Below are positions 44,035 to 53,885 of a stretch of 64,000 nt of DNA, piece by piece. The notes beneath the pieces were generated by a model that worked only from the letters and a program-made list of their open reading frames with translations, did no database searches and was not told the DNA's origin. Position numbers and translations under genes: made by a program. The DNA comes from Paenibacillus koleovorans NBRC 103111 (lineage in GTDB: Bacteria > Bacillota > Bacilli > Paenibacillales > NBRC-103111): assembly GCF_004000845.1 (NCBI RefSeq), contig NZ_BIMA01000010.1:42443-106442 (forward strand), read 5' to 3'. Numbering within the stretch: the stretch's first letter is position 1; the number at the start of each line of letters is the position of its first letter.

Positions 44035-44212
44035 AATGCGGGGAGTCCTCGATGAAAGTGAAACTGATTATGAAAACAGATAGAAAGTTGAAAATGGATG
44101 TATTTTACGGCAATTGAACCTTTCGATCTCGTAAAATTTCGTGCATGATCGTTGAGAATGGAACAGGGAGGCGAGGATCGTGTGCGTATGCGGGCACGGT
44201 CCTCTCTTTCTA

Positions 44213-44241
44213 TTGACAACCATGTCAATTTTAAGGATAAT
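44213..44241 (+). promoter_or_regulatory. sigma-A promoter upstream of the broken sensor gene
   Basis: TTGACA (44213-44218), 17-bp spacer, GATAAT (44236-44241). The -35 is half of a perfect palindrome TTGACA-ACCA-TGTCAA, a possible operator. Confidence 0.7.
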
Positions 44242-44269
44242 GGCAACACCATTCAGATATAGAGTACAT

Positions 44270-45619
44270 GGGGGTATGAAAAGAGCTTGTTCTATGGTTC
44301 GGGAAAGAAGAAACTGTTTGTCCGATTTCTCGCCTCCTATCTCATTATCTTGCTGGTTCCGCTATCCATCGACACATATATGTATAATCGAACCCGTGCA
44401 TGTAATTGAAGAAGACGCGAAACAGGCGAACTTTTCGATCCTTGAGCAGAGTAAAGACATCATGGATACGCGGTTGATGGAAGTGGAGTCGCTTGCCACT
44501 AAAATCTCTGTCAATTCCAAGGTGCTGCACGTTCTGACCCTTCAGGGGCCGCTGAAGGATGAGGACCGGTACTTGGTAAACGAGGTCAATCAGGAAATGG
44601 ACCAATATGCGACGACGTCCCTCATCCATGATATTCACATTATGTTCAAGTATATCGACATGATTGTGACTCCAAGTACCATATTTAATGGGCAGCGGGA
44701 TTACAACGTCTATTTGAAATACGGCGATCTTAACTACTCGGAATGGTGGCAGCTACTGACCGCTCCAAAAGGTCCCTTCTTCCAGGTGTCTCAAGTACGT
44801 ATTATTGACAAGGATCGACAGTCTGTCACTTATGTGAAGCCCTTGTTCCTCGGATCTCCGCAGCAGCCGGACGGCTCAGTAGCCGTCTATCTGGATGAAT
44901 CCAAGCTTCGCACCGTGCTGGGAGCGCTGAAATTCAACAATATCGGGGAGCAAGGAGGCCAAGGTTGGGCTTACATTACGGATAGCGAAGGCCGCGTCAT
45001 TACATCCACCGTTCAGGGCAAGCCATTGACGGTTGTTCCACTTGATGGTTTGAGCGGTCGTGTTAGTGTCCATCGACAAATGGACGGACAAGACTATATT
45101 GTCTCCCAAACTGAATCCGCTTACAATGGCTGGCGTTACGTCGCAGTCATGCCGTCAGGTACGGTACTGGCTAAAGCGGTCTACATTCGTAATCTAATAT
45201 GGCTCGTCATCGGCGGTTATGTGTTGTTCGGGCTCGCGGCCGCGCTCTACTTCGCTTATCGGAACAGCAAACCGCTGCGTGAGCTGATCGAGACCATTCG
45301 CGAATTTGTCGGTGCCGATTCCGGAGTAAAGTCTCACAATGATTACGAGCTCATTCAAGGTACATTCTCGGAATTGATACGCCGAAATGAATCGCTGCGC
45401 CGCATGATGGACAGTCAGATTCCTTATTTGCAAGCGGCGTTTATGGATCGGTTGCTACGAGGCGACTTCAAGAACACCGAAGAGCTGTTGGCGGTGCAGA
45501 CGCAAGCGCATCTGCAGTTTAACGGAAGTCGGTTTGTGGCGGCGTTTATTCGATTTCAATCCTTCAGGGGAGAAGAAGATCAGGCACTGGTTGTGAAAGA
45601 GCTGAGCGCGCAGCCTTGA
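44270..45619 (+). pseudogene. membrane AraC-type sensor-regulator, frameshifted and truncated
   Basis: The N-terminal membrane helix (KKKLFVRFLASYLIILLVPL, then SIDTYMYNRT) is read in one frame up to about 44395; the rest (VHVIEEDAKQANFSILEQSK onward) is read in another. Removing one C from the CCC at 44393-44395 restores a single frame. The sensor domain, second helix (IRNLIWLVIGGYVLFGLAAALYF) and HAMP-like linker follow, but the frame ends at 45619 in the cytoplasmic part, before any helix-turn-helix. Complete relatives, such as the 751-residue gene at 49974, carry an AraC domain here. Two independent lesions make this a decayed gene, or possibly a sequencing error for the first. The promoter ahead is intact. 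Confidence 0.75.
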
Positions 45620-45920
45620 CTGGTGGCTCAGGTGGCTCAATACTGCCGACGCTTGATAGATGCCCAGCAAACCGTTGCTGGGCATGCCACGCGGCGAACG
45701 ATGGGGTGCAGGGGGCGTTCCCCTTTTGGGGACGGAAGGTGTCGTTCATCAATGGACGCCCTTAAACCGTCTTTTTTTGGCTTAAGGGATTGAATACGTC
45801 ATTATATTTTACAACTATTCCTAAAAGCGACAATAAACGTTCCGGAAAATGCCATTTATTTCTTACAAAACATGGACTTTTGGTGGCGAAAAAGCGTCAA
45901 TTTATATTACAGTTCACACT
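45620..45920. other. gene-free remnant between the broken sensor and repeat copy 2
   Basis: About 300 bp with two strong hairpins: ATGCCCAGCAA/TTGCTGGGCAT (45660-45685) and GTTCCCC/GGGGACG (45714-45732), then CCCTTAA...TTAAGGG around a T-run near 45752-45787, and an AT-rich stretch. No gene is supported; the 89-codon frame from 45790 lacks a ribosome binding site and runs through the repeat. It looks like eroded mobile-element or intergenic sequence. Confidence 0.45.
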
Positions 45921-46034
45921 ACTACTTGTGAGTTGTAACTTAATTTGTCGTCGATTGGAAAATGAAATGGCATTGAAATTGAACAAAAATGCCGCTCGCC
46001 CGTTCCTTCATGGTACGGGCTTTTTGTCGTATGG
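45921..46034 (+). repeat. 114-bp direct repeat, copy 2
   Basis: Same length and orientation as 39864-39977, from ACTACTTGTGAGTTGTAACTT to TTTTTGTCGTATGG, again ending in a terminator (GCCCGTTCC/GGTACGGGC, TTTTTG). Confidence 0.9.
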
Positions 46035-46181
46035 ATTACAGATGGAGTTCAAAGAGTGATTGGAGTAAAGAAAATAAATTATATGCTCGGAAAAGAGAGG
46101 TCTCCAACAAAGGAAGCTATTTCCATAAAATCATTTGGTAGCCCAATTCTAAGGCTTCCTCTCTCGCTTGTTATGAATTTG

Positions 46182-46209
46182 AAAAAGGTGCTGAATCGTT
46201 CTCAGCACC
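46182..46209 (-). terminator. terminator of the sugar ABC operon
   Basis: On the minus strand GGTGCTGA pairs with TCAGCACC around GAACGAT, followed by TTTTTC, 19 bp after the binding-protein stop. Confidence 0.85.
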
Positions 46210-46227
46210 ATCTCTTCCATACAAGAT

Positions 46228-47796
46228 TTATTTACTCACACTTTCATACCAGGCTCTTGCGCGCTTCGTAACTTCTTCTCCGCCGGTCTTGTTCCATTTG
46301 TCCACGAATTCGTCGAACTTGCTGATCGGAAACTCGCCCAGAATAATTTTGGACATATATTCCTGATATAACGTTTGGCTCTGAATGTCCGGGAAGCCGG
46401 CATATACGGAAGCCGGAAGGCCATCGCCCGCAATTTCTTTGCCGTACGGCTGATTGGCAAGGAACACGTCAACGGTCTGCTGAAGGAGCGGCTTTACTTC
46501 GGGAGCGGCGGCATTCATTTTGAATTCCAGCGCTTTCAAAACGGAAGCCTGATCACTGATGACGGAAACGATGAGAGGCGTCTCCTGCTTGGCCGGATCG
46601 GCTGCCATCAAAACGGGCTTGCCGTCCTTTATCTCATAATGCATGCCTTCTACACCCAACATGACCTTATCCATATATTTCGGATCGTTCGCCCAATCCA
46701 ACAGCTTCAGAGCATTGATGATGGTTTGCTCGCCTTTCTTAGAGGCAATCACCCAGTTGGGGCGGTTGATTTGCATCTTCGTCGTGAAGCCCTGGAAGCC
46801 GTCCGTTTTCAGGATCGGAAGGGCGGCGAGCTTGGCGTCCTTATCAACCTTGACCAGCGCCTCGAGTCTCGAGCTCGCCGTCTCGCTGATGTGAAACCAA
46901 GAGCCTAGCTTATCCGACTGAATTTTGGCCAGCCAATCGGCGCTTTTGTTCAAGAACGTATTATTGTCCAGCAGCTTGCTCTCGTACAAGCTATGGGCGA
47001 ACTCCAGAGCGGCCTTCATGTTTTTCGTCACGGCGGAGTAGGTCAGTTTGCCGTCATAGAGATCCCAATGCGGGTTTCCTTCGAACATCGCGATGCCGTA
47101 CATGGCGAAGAGGTGGTCCATCCATTTGCCTGCCTCGCGGCCTGCTGTCGGAATCTCGTCGTTCGGGTCGCCGTTGCCGTTTGCATCCTTCTCTTTAAAC
47201 GCTTTCAGAGCGCTCACATATTCGTCTTTGGTAGTGGGGACCTTCAAGCCGACCTGATCCAGCCAATCCTGCCGGATAAACGAGCCGTAGTAGGTTTGCA
47301 ACTGCACTAGAGGAATATAATAGATTTTGCCTTTTCCGCTAGGATCCGACGCTTTGACTTTCTTCCAAACGCTCTCCGGTATACGCTTCCACAAATTCGG
47401 GGCATATTTCGGCAAGTAGTCGGTCAGATCGGCTATGGCGCCTTGGGCAGCCAACTGGGCTTCGATGCCACCCCATGGAAGGAAGAGATCGGGCAAGTCT
47501 CCGGTCGCGATCCGGGTGTTCAGCTTCTGGCCGTATGTATTACCGCCGTCCCAAGGGACATAGGGAGAAAAAATGCCGATGCCCGTGTTTTTCACCAAAA
47601 ATTGAGAGTATTTACCGTCCTTCTCGATCGGAAGGGTGCCGGTGTTCGTTCCCCATACTTCCAGGTAAGGCGTTTCCTTGGGCGTACTGTCGGCCGTTCC
47701 CGTAGTTTGCTTCTCCTCAGTGCCGCATCCGGCTAAAATCAGTGTAGCGCTCAGTGTAAGCGCAAGAAGTCCTTTACCTAACACCGTTTTTTTCAT
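46228..47796 (-). CDS. extracellular solute-binding lipoprotein (sugar ABC transporter)
   Basis: A 522-residue lipoprotein of the LplA/YtcQ type that binds oligosaccharides for import. The lipobox is LILAGC. The mature part has YLEVWGTNTGTLP, TRIATGDLPDLFLPWG, YYIPLVQLQTYYGSFIRQDW and a Ca-site-like loop KEKDANGNGDPNDEIPTAGR, all typical. It is the third gene of the operon lplB-ytcP-binding protein and is closed by a terminator. The neighbouring PL8 lyase and the sensor-regulator suggest that it takes up uronate-containing oligosaccharides, but the ligand cannot be read. Confidence 0.9.
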   Translation of the reverse strand: MKKTVLGKGLLALTLSATLILAGCGTEEKQTTGTADSTPKETPYLEVWGTNTGTLPIEKDGKYSQFLVKNTGIGIFSPYVPWDGGNTYGQKLNTRIATGDLPDLFLPWGGIEAQLAAQGAIADLTDYLPKYAPNLWKRIPESVWKKVKASDPSGKGKIYYIPLVQLQTYYGSFIRQDWLDQVGLKVPTTKDEYVSALKAFKEKDANGNGDPNDEIPTAGREAGKWMDHLFAMYGIAMFEGNPHWDLYDGKLTYSAVTKNMKAALEFAHSLYESKLLDNNTFLNKSADWLAKIQSDKLGSWFHISETASSRLEALVKVDKDAKLAALPILKTDGFQGFTTKMQINRPNWVIASKKGEQTIINALKLLDWANDPKYMDKVMLGVEGMHYEIKDGKPVLMAADPAKQETPLIVSVISDQASVLKALEFKMNAAAPEVKPLLQQTVDVFLANQPYGKEIAGDGLPASVYAGFPDIQSQTLYQEYMSKIILGEFPISKFDEFVDKWNKTGGEEVTKRARAWYESVSK

Positions 47797-47838
47797 CGTA
47801 CAGATCCCCCTTCATACAGTCGAGATTATAAAGCCCCG

Positions 47839-48717
47839 TTATTTTACGGAACCCAGCATAGCGCCTTTGACAAAATGCTTTTGCATAAACGGATAGACGA
47901 GCAAAATCGGGATTGCTGCAAAAATAATAGTGGCCGCCTTCAGCGTCGTATTGCTGTAGATGAGAGCCGTTTGATCCGAGGTTACGCTAATTTGCGCATC
48001 TGTGCTGATGATATACTCCCGAAGCTTGAGCTGCAACGGATACAGGTTCGGATTATCTATAAACAAGAGCGGGTGCAGGAATTGATTCCACAACGTGACC
48101 GCATAGAAGATGCCTAACGTGGCGAGAACGGCCTTGGATGTCGGCAGTACGATGAGGAACAAGAGCCGCCCGTACCCGCAGCCTTCCAATTGAGCGGCTT
48201 CTTCGAGCTCCTTGGGCAATTCCTTGAAAAAGGTGCGCATGATAATCAGGTTGTACGCCGTGATCAACTGGGGAATGATGAGGACCCAGAAGTTGTTGTA
48301 GAGCCCGAGGTTCTTGATCGTAAGAAAGTACGGGATCAAGGGATATCGGAACACTAGCGTGATGACAATCAGCAGCACGATCAGCTTCGCCGGGCGAAAC
48401 TCCGCCTTCGAGAGCGGGTAGGCGAGCAGGGAGGTGAGGAGCAGGCAGAGCAAGGTCCCCAGGACGGTCACAACCACGGTCAGAAATAACGAATGCCAGA
48501 GAGACTCGCGTTCCAAAATTTTCTCCCATGAAGCGAGAGTGAAGTGGGCAGGCCACAGGGACACTTGACCGGCGTCAGCCGCCCAACCGGCGCTAAGCGA
48601 AGTAGACAGCACCTTCAGGAAAGGGACCAGCATCATAAAGCCCAGCAGCCCCATCACGCAGACGTTCGCATATCGAAATAGACGTTCTCCGGCCGACTCC
48701 TTCAACGGTCTTACCAT
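47839..48717 (-). CDS. sugar ABC transporter permease (YtcP/LplC type)
   Basis: A 292-residue permease with six helices. The EAA loop reads ELPKELEEAAQLEGCGYGRLLFLIVLP, and the C-terminus is ILLVYPFMQKHFVKGAMLGSVK, the signature end of the YtcP/LplC group. CGGAGGTGCC precedes the ATG at 48717. It overlaps the other permease by seven bases. No ATPase gene is in the operon; these systems share an MsmX-like ATPase encoded elsewhere. Confidence 0.92.
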   Translation of the reverse strand: MVRPLKESAGERLFRYANVCVMGLLGFMMLVPFLKVLSTSLSAGWAADAGQVSLWPAHFTLASWEKILERESLWHSLFLTVVVTVLGTLLCLLLTSLLAYPLSKAEFRPAKLIVLLIVITLVFRYPLIPYFLTIKNLGLYNNFWVLIIPQLITAYNLIIMRTFFKELPKELEEAAQLEGCGYGRLLFLIVLPTSKAVLATLGIFYAVTLWNQFLHPLLFIDNPNLYPLQLKLREYIISTDAQISVTSDQTALIYSNTTLKAATIIFAAIPILLVYPFMQKHFVKGAMLGSVK

Positions 48718-49664
48718 AAGGCACCTCCGTCCGAATATTTCTTGGCCGCTCGGTTGAACGCTACGACCAGGACGAAGCCGATGACCGATTGGAACAGCCC
48801 GATCGCGGTTGTGGAGCTGAATTGGCCGCCCACGATGCCGACCCGGTATACATAGGTGTCGATGACATCCCCGGTTTCATAGGTCATGGGGGTCAGCAGA
48901 TTGTAGATCTGATCGAAATTCAGATCCAGGAAGTTGCCGATGTTCAACAGGAACAGCACGATGACCGTAGGCATGATGAGGGGCAGCGTAATGCTGATGA
49001 TCTGTCGGATTCGGGAAGCCCCGTCCATCATGGCCGATTCATACACTTCCGGGTTGATTCCGGCGATGGCCGCAAGCAAGACGATGGTGCCCCAGCCGGC
49101 TTCGCGCCAGATGCTCGTCAGCACGACAATCGGCCGGAAGAATTCCGACTTCTGGATGAAGAGGACAGGCTCGAAGCCGAAGTACCCAAGCACCGAATTG
49201 ACGATACCGGATGCCGACAGCACATCGAACGTAATCCCCGCGATGATGACCCAAGAGAAGAAGTGAGGCACATAATAGATCGTTTGCAGCACGCGTTTGT
49301 ACATCACATTCCTCAATTCATTGAAGAGCAGGGCCAGTACGATCGGCACTGGGAAAACAAACAGCAGATTGTAGAAGCCTAGGATCAACGTGTTGCGGAA
49401 AACCCGCCAGAAGCTGGAGTAGTGAAAGAAATCGGCGAAGTGCTTGAAGCCGACCCAAGGACTTTCCCACATCCCCTTGAAGATCAAGTAGTCTTGAAAA
49501 GCAATAATCGAACCGAATAAAGGGATGTACTTGAAAAGTAGGAAGAACAGCACCCCGGGAAGCGCCATCGCATACAGCATGGCATGCTTGCTACGGATGC
49601 GGATACGCCCTCCTTCTATCGCAGGCACGCCCTCGGAACGGGGTTCTACGAAATTTCGATGCAT
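48711..49664 (-). CDS. sugar ABC transporter permease (LplB type)
   Basis: A 317-residue permease with six helices. It opens with AMLYAMALPGVLFFLLFKYI, LFGSIIAFQDYLIFKGMWES and carries the EAA loop NPEVYESAMMDGASRIRQIISITLPLI. The frame is open to 49754, but ATG 49664 gives the normal LplB length and lies shortly after AAAGGAG/GAGG. It is the first gene of the minus-strand sugar-uptake operon and is divergent from the sensor-regulator at 49974. Confidence 0.9.
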   Translation of the reverse strand: MHRNFVEPRSEGVPAIEGGRIRIRSKHAMLYAMALPGVLFFLLFKYIPLFGSIIAFQDYLIFKGMWESPWVGFKHFADFFHYSSFWRVFRNTLILGFYNLLFVFPVPIVLALLFNELRNVMYKRVLQTIYYVPHFFSWVIIAGITFDVLSASGIVNSVLGYFGFEPVLFIQKSEFFRPIVVLTSIWREAGWGTIVLLAAIAGINPEVYESAMMDGASRIRQIISITLPLIMPTVIVLFLLNIGNFLDLNFDQIYNLLTPMTYETGDVIDTYVYRVGIVGGQFSSTTAIGLFQSVIGFVLVVAFNRAAKKYSDGGALW

Positions 49665-49973
49665 ATTCCTCAGATGGCTCCTTTTCCGTGTTTCTGGATG
49701 CCCTCGAAAAGCCTTGATGACCGTTTTCTCAAAACCTCCTTTTCCCGGGTTCAAAACTTACCATTTCCGTTGAGGGACTTCTCGAATCTACAATGCCGGG
49801 CGGCCTTTCGTAAATCTTCTGTTTTTCACATCATGGCTGAATTTAAGAGGGGAATGGAAGAGATGGAAAAGTGATGATTATCTAAAGACTTGTCGATCGC
49901 CGGCATATGGCGGATTGGTGCACATTCCTCTATAATAAACTGCATCAAGCGGGACAAGGAAGGTTGAAGGCAA

Positions 49974-52229
49974 ATGATCATGCAAGGTATTCTCAAGCTT
50001 CGACGATCTTTCCAATCGTTTTTCGTGCGAATGCTGGCCAACTTTTTATTCATCATCTTTTTGCTAGTTTCGTTCAATTCCTACTCCTTTTCCTTTTTTA
50101 CCTCCCATGTAACCGAGGAGATTATCCGCTATAATAATGTGAATCTACAGAAGACGATGGACGACCTCGAAAATCAGTTCAAGCAGATCCGCACCGAGTT
50201 CATCTCCATTTTCAACAGCAACCAACTGCTTGGCCTGAATGCCGGGCTCGGCAACACCGGACAGATCGACTACTACTTCGCCGATAAGGTCAAGCTCGAA
50301 ATATCCGACCGGATCCTGAGCAAACCTGCGCTGCTCTTGTCCAATATCATCTTCTATTACAGGGATGCGCATTTTTTTATAGATAAAAATACGGTCAGCA
50401 GCTTGGACTTCTTTCAGAGGTATTACTTCTTCAGCGATTATTCCACCAGCTACTGGAGCAAGCTGGCGCAAGCCGGAGAGAGCTTTACGGTCCTGCCTTC
50501 CACCAAATTGCTGGAGAATTACGCGGGTCCGCCCAATCTCTCGGTCATTCCGATTGTCGTAAGGAATTTGCTTTATCCGAAAATGTATGCGATCGCCTTA
50601 TTGGATGCGGATAAAATATTCCGAGCTTATCACAAGTCCATCAACGACAATTTCTTCATCCGGAATGCTCAAGGCTCTCTAATATTCTTCTCCTCCGAAT
50701 CCGACACCGACCAGGTGACGAAGGAGCTCCCAGTGCTGACGGGGGAGAGCGGACATGTCCAATGGCGGAATCACTATTATTTTTATACGACTGGGCCGTA
50801 TTCCGGGTTTACATATGTAAATGCGATCCCAATCGGCGAGATGACGCAGGAGGTTTCGCAGATGAAGCTAATCCTGATCTCGCTTCTTCTGGTGGCGGTG
50901 GGGGTAAGCGTAGCCGCTTCCATCTATTTCACCCTGCGACTCCACAATCCGCTGAAACAAATCGTCGAGTCCGTTCATCAACTGCAGTCCCCCTCCGCCT
51001 TGCCGGACAACATTAAGGAATTCGCCGCCATTCAGCACCGGCTGGATCATTTGTTCACCTCACTGACGGAAACGAAGCACGATTTGGACAATAAAAGCTC
51101 ACTCTTGCGGACATATTCCTACATCGACAGCTTGCGGAATATTCAAGGCAACCACCTCGCGGTCGAAACTTATTTGAAGCATCGTCCGTTCGCCGTTTTT
51201 CTGGTTACGGTGGCCTTTAAGCCCTCTTACTACGAGCAATTCACCCAACGCGAGCAGGAAGCCGTGGCGTTTATGCTGGCCTTTATCGATAAGTATCTAT
51301 TGGGGCATTATCCGGATCCTGTCACGTTTCAAATAGAGAAAAATCAGATCCTGTCCATTGTGCCCGATCTCGAAAGTCACGCCGGCCTGGAGCCGCATCT
51401 GCAGCATCTGAAGCAAGTATTCGACATGGATATGGAATTCTGCGTCATCACGATTACCGTCAGCTCCGTGTACCGCAACGCCTCGCATTTGACCCAAGCC
51501 TATGAGCAGGCGCTGCACCTAATAGAGCGGCGAAAGATCGGCGAGGGCTCCCAGATCATTTACGAGGAGGAATTGGGCGAGCTGCCTGTGTTCCTCATTA
51601 CGCTCCAAGAAGAACAGGAGTTTAATACGCATCTGCAAGCGGGAAATGCGAAGGAGACGATTCATTGGGTTCTCGTGCAATTGGACCGGTTGGACCGGAA
51701 GGCGGCGTTCGCTTCCCATTACAGCAAGTTTGCCACCCATATCGCAGACAAAGTCGAGAAGCTGCTGCACGTCATGAATTTGCCGGGTGAGGAAACGGCC
51801 AAGATTCGCGAGGAGCTGTCGTTCTGCGATTCGTTGGAGCGATACAAGGAAGTGCTGACGAAGCTGCTCGCTTGTGTAACGGACCAAATTCGCCGCAAGC
51901 TCGAGGAGCAGGACGCCATCACGACGTATGTGTTCAATTATATCGACGCCCACTACCACGAACCGATCTCGTTGGATTTGCTGGCGGACCGGCTGCGCAT
52001 CTCGAGCGGGTATTTGTCCACCTACTTCAAAGAGAAGACGGGGAATAACTTTATCGATTACCTCCACCAGGTTCGCCTCAACCGAGCGATGGAGCTGCTG
52101 GACGGGACCGATTTGAGAATCCAGGAGATCGCCGAGCGCGTAGGGTATGCCAACGTGAACTCTTTCATTCGGATGTTCAAGAAACTGCATGGCGTAACCC
52201 CCGGCGATTATCGCAAAAAGATGGGGTAG
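49974..52229 (+). CDS. membrane-bound AraC-type sensor-regulator
   Basis: A 751-residue one-component regulator. An N-terminal helix (MLANFLFIIFLLVSFNSYSF), an outside sensing domain of about 250 residues, a second helix (LILISLLLVAVGVSVAASIYF), a HAMP-like stretch, a variable cytoplasmic domain and a C-terminal AraC double helix-turn-helix (LDLLADRLRISSGYLSTYFK, QEIAERVGYANVNSFIRMFK) follow in order. Such proteins control the sugar-import genes next to them. It stands divergent from lplB-ytcP-binding protein and convergent to the second binding protein, so it probably regulates both minus-strand operons. ATG 49974 (or 49980) has AAGG sites; TATAAT at 49931-49936 is a likely -10. Confidence 0.9.
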   Translation: MIMQGILKLRRSFQSFFVRMLANFLFIIFLLVSFNSYSFSFFTSHVTEEIIRYNNVNLQKTMDDLENQFKQIRTEFISIFNSNQLLGLNAGLGNTGQIDYYFADKVKLEISDRILSKPALLLSNIIFYYRDAHFFIDKNTVSSLDFFQRYYFFSDYSTSYWSKLAQAGESFTVLPSTKLLENYAGPPNLSVIPIVVRNLLYPKMYAIALLDADKIFRAYHKSINDNFFIRNAQGSLIFFSSESDTDQVTKELPVLTGESGHVQWRNHYYFYTTGPYSGFTYVNAIPIGEMTQEVSQMKLILISLLLVAVGVSVAASIYFTLRLHNPLKQIVESVHQLQSPSALPDNIKEFAAIQHRLDHLFTSLTETKHDLDNKSSLLRTYSYIDSLRNIQGNHLAVETYLKHRPFAVFLVTVAFKPSYYEQFTQREQEAVAFMLAFIDKYLLGHYPDPVTFQIEKNQILSIVPDLESHAGLEPHLQHLKQVFDMDMEFCVITITVSSVYRNASHLTQAYEQALHLIERRKIGEGSQIIYEEELGELPVFLITLQEEQEFNTHLQAGNAKETIHWVLVQLDRLDRKAAFASHYSKFATHIADKVEKLLHVMNLPGEETAKIREELSFCDSLERYKEVLTKLLACVTDQIRRKLEEQDAITTYVFNYIDAHYHEPISLDLLADRLRISSGYLSTYFKEKTGNNFIDYLHQVRLNRAMELLDGTDLRIQEIAERVGYANVNSFIRMFKKLHGVTPGDYRKKMG

Positions 52230-52250
52230 CAAAGATTTCAGGCGGAACGC

Positions 52251-52290
52251 AGATTCCCCCGGACCTCGAGGGAGAGGCCGGGGGAATCTT
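52251..52290. terminator. bidirectional hairpin between convergent genes
   Basis: AGATTCCCCCGG pairs perfectly with CCGGGGGAATCT. On + the end is TTTGCG; the minus side also has CTTTGC. It serves the sensor-regulator and the second binding-protein gene. Confidence 0.65.
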
Positions 52291-52317
52291 TGCGAGTGCG
52301 CCATTCCACTGCATGGT

Positions 52318-53811
52318 TTAAGAAGGATGCTTGCTGCGTTGCCAGGCGTTCGTATACATCTCCAGGATCGGGTTCAAACCAAGCTTCTCGATTTCTTGCA
52401 CATAGCGATCCCACTCCGTCAAGGGAAGGCGCCCCATGATGAATTGGGCCAAATAATCGTTAGTCGTCTTACGGATCCGTTCGAAGGTTGTAGCTACTAG
52501 AATCTGTTCGTCGTACGTGAGCGGGGGCAGGATCGGTTTGATCGGATGGTTATACTGCAAGGCAACCCGATTGGCCAGCTGTTGCTTTTCCGAATACTGC
52601 GCGTTATAAGCATCGAAGCGGAAGACGGCATAGGTGCCGGAGGTGAGCAGATTCGTTTCTTTGCGGAGCTGGAAAGCATCCGAGATCTTGTAATGCTTAG
52701 CCCCATTAACGCTTGTATAGCTCTCGCCTTCCTTGCCCCAATTGGTTAGGTGGATGCCTTCTTCCGAGAATAAGAAATCGACATACTTTAGAGCGGTGGC
52801 CAGTCTCGGGGTTCGCGCGGATATTCCCATGCCCGTGGTGGCGAAATTGCCGTTCATGACCTCCTGCTTTCCCCCGGGACCTGCGGGAGGCGCCATTAAA
52901 TCAAACGAAACCCCGTTCGTCAGGTTCTGAAAATAATCAATGCGGACGACGTAGTCGGAGGTGATGAAGGCCTGGCCGGCAGCCAATGTGTCCTCCCATT
53001 CTTTATTGGACATCGACATAAAATGGGGCGGAATCAGGCCTTCCGCATAAAAGCGCGCCATATACTCAACCAATGCTCGGAAACCCGGCTCAATCGGACC
53101 GTAGTGCATTTGTCCTTCCGCGTCCGCATAGATCGATCCCCCCGAGGAGAAGGAAGGGGCGATTAAGTCCAGGATGCCCACTCCATACCGGAAGGCAAAA
53201 GGGTAAGAGTCGGGATAAACTTCCTTCAGCCTCTTCAAGACCATGTAGAGCTCATCCCACGTGCGCGGAGGCTGCAGACCGTATCGGGATAGAACGTCAT
53301 TCCTCACTAGCCACCCCCGCTGGTCGATGACGTTTCCGAAGGTGAACATGTAGTTCGATTTGTCGACGGTTTCGGACATTTGCCGATTCGCCGGGTTTGC
53401 AGCCCAGAACGCTTTGAGATTCGGCAGCTTGTGCAAGTACTGCGTCAAATCCAGGAAGAAGCCTTGACTGCCGTATCGGTTCGCTTCGTCCCAATGGTTG
53501 AAGAAGACGATATCCGGCACATCGCCGGAGGCCAGCACGTCGGGAAGGGCATCCGCATATTTGCCGGGAGGCTGCACCCCTCGGATCTCGATGTTCGCGC
53601 TGTCCTTCAGCCACCCCCAGACGGGAGCGTCCGGGCGGTAAGGATAGCTGTCGTGGCTCTTAATTAGCATCGTTAAAGGCTCCGAAGGGGCGGTGGACCG
53701 CATGGATTGCCCGGGCGAGTCCTGGAGGAGGGCGCCTTCACGTCCCTCGCACCCGGTTATAAGCAGGAGGACGGCTAGCATCCTCCAGAATGTGGTCTTG
53801 GGTGGTCTCAT
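52318..53811 (-). CDS. second solute-binding lipoprotein
   Basis: A 497-residue lipoprotein with lipobox LLLITGC. The mature part follows family 1 solute-binding proteins: DALPDVLASGDVPDIVFFN, DLTQYLHKLPNLKAFWAANP, QRGWLVRNDVLSRYGLQPPR, then FDLMAPPAGPGGKQEV. ATG 53811 is chosen because GAAGGGGCGG stands ahead; the frame is open for 19 more codons upstream. It lies 74 bp after the PL8 lyase, probably in the same operon. No permeases sit beside it; it may feed the LplB-YtcP pair or act as a sensor partner. Confidence 0.88.
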   Translation of the reverse strand: MRPPKTTFWRMLAVLLLITGCEGREGALLQDSPGQSMRSTAPSEPLTMLIKSHDSYPYRPDAPVWGWLKDSANIEIRGVQPPGKYADALPDVLASGDVPDIVFFNHWDEANRYGSQGFFLDLTQYLHKLPNLKAFWAANPANRQMSETVDKSNYMFTFGNVIDQRGWLVRNDVLSRYGLQPPRTWDELYMVLKRLKEVYPDSYPFAFRYGVGILDLIAPSFSSGGSIYADAEGQMHYGPIEPGFRALVEYMARFYAEGLIPPHFMSMSNKEWEDTLAAGQAFITSDYVVRIDYFQNLTNGVSFDLMAPPAGPGGKQEVMNGNFATTGMGISARTPRLATALKYVDFLFSEEGIHLTNWGKEGESYTSVNGAKHYKISDAFQLRKETNLLTSGTYAVFRFDAYNAQYSEKQQLANRVALQYNHPIKPILPPLTYDEQILVATTFERIRKTTNDYLAQFIMGRLPLTEWDRYVQEIEKLGLNPILEMYTNAWQRSKHPS

Positions 53812-53885
53812 CTGCTTATCCGCCCCTTCAGTATGCTGGATTATCCCTATGGTAATCGACAAGGTCAACTCTGTAAATCAGGAAA

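Noticed and set aside
39864..46034. Complete insertion sequence or transposon
   Set aside because: No transposase gene and no terminal inverted repeats were found; only the direct repeats are certain.
45790..46059. 89-codon frame across repeat copy 2
   Set aside because: No ribosome site, and it reads through the terminator in the repeat.
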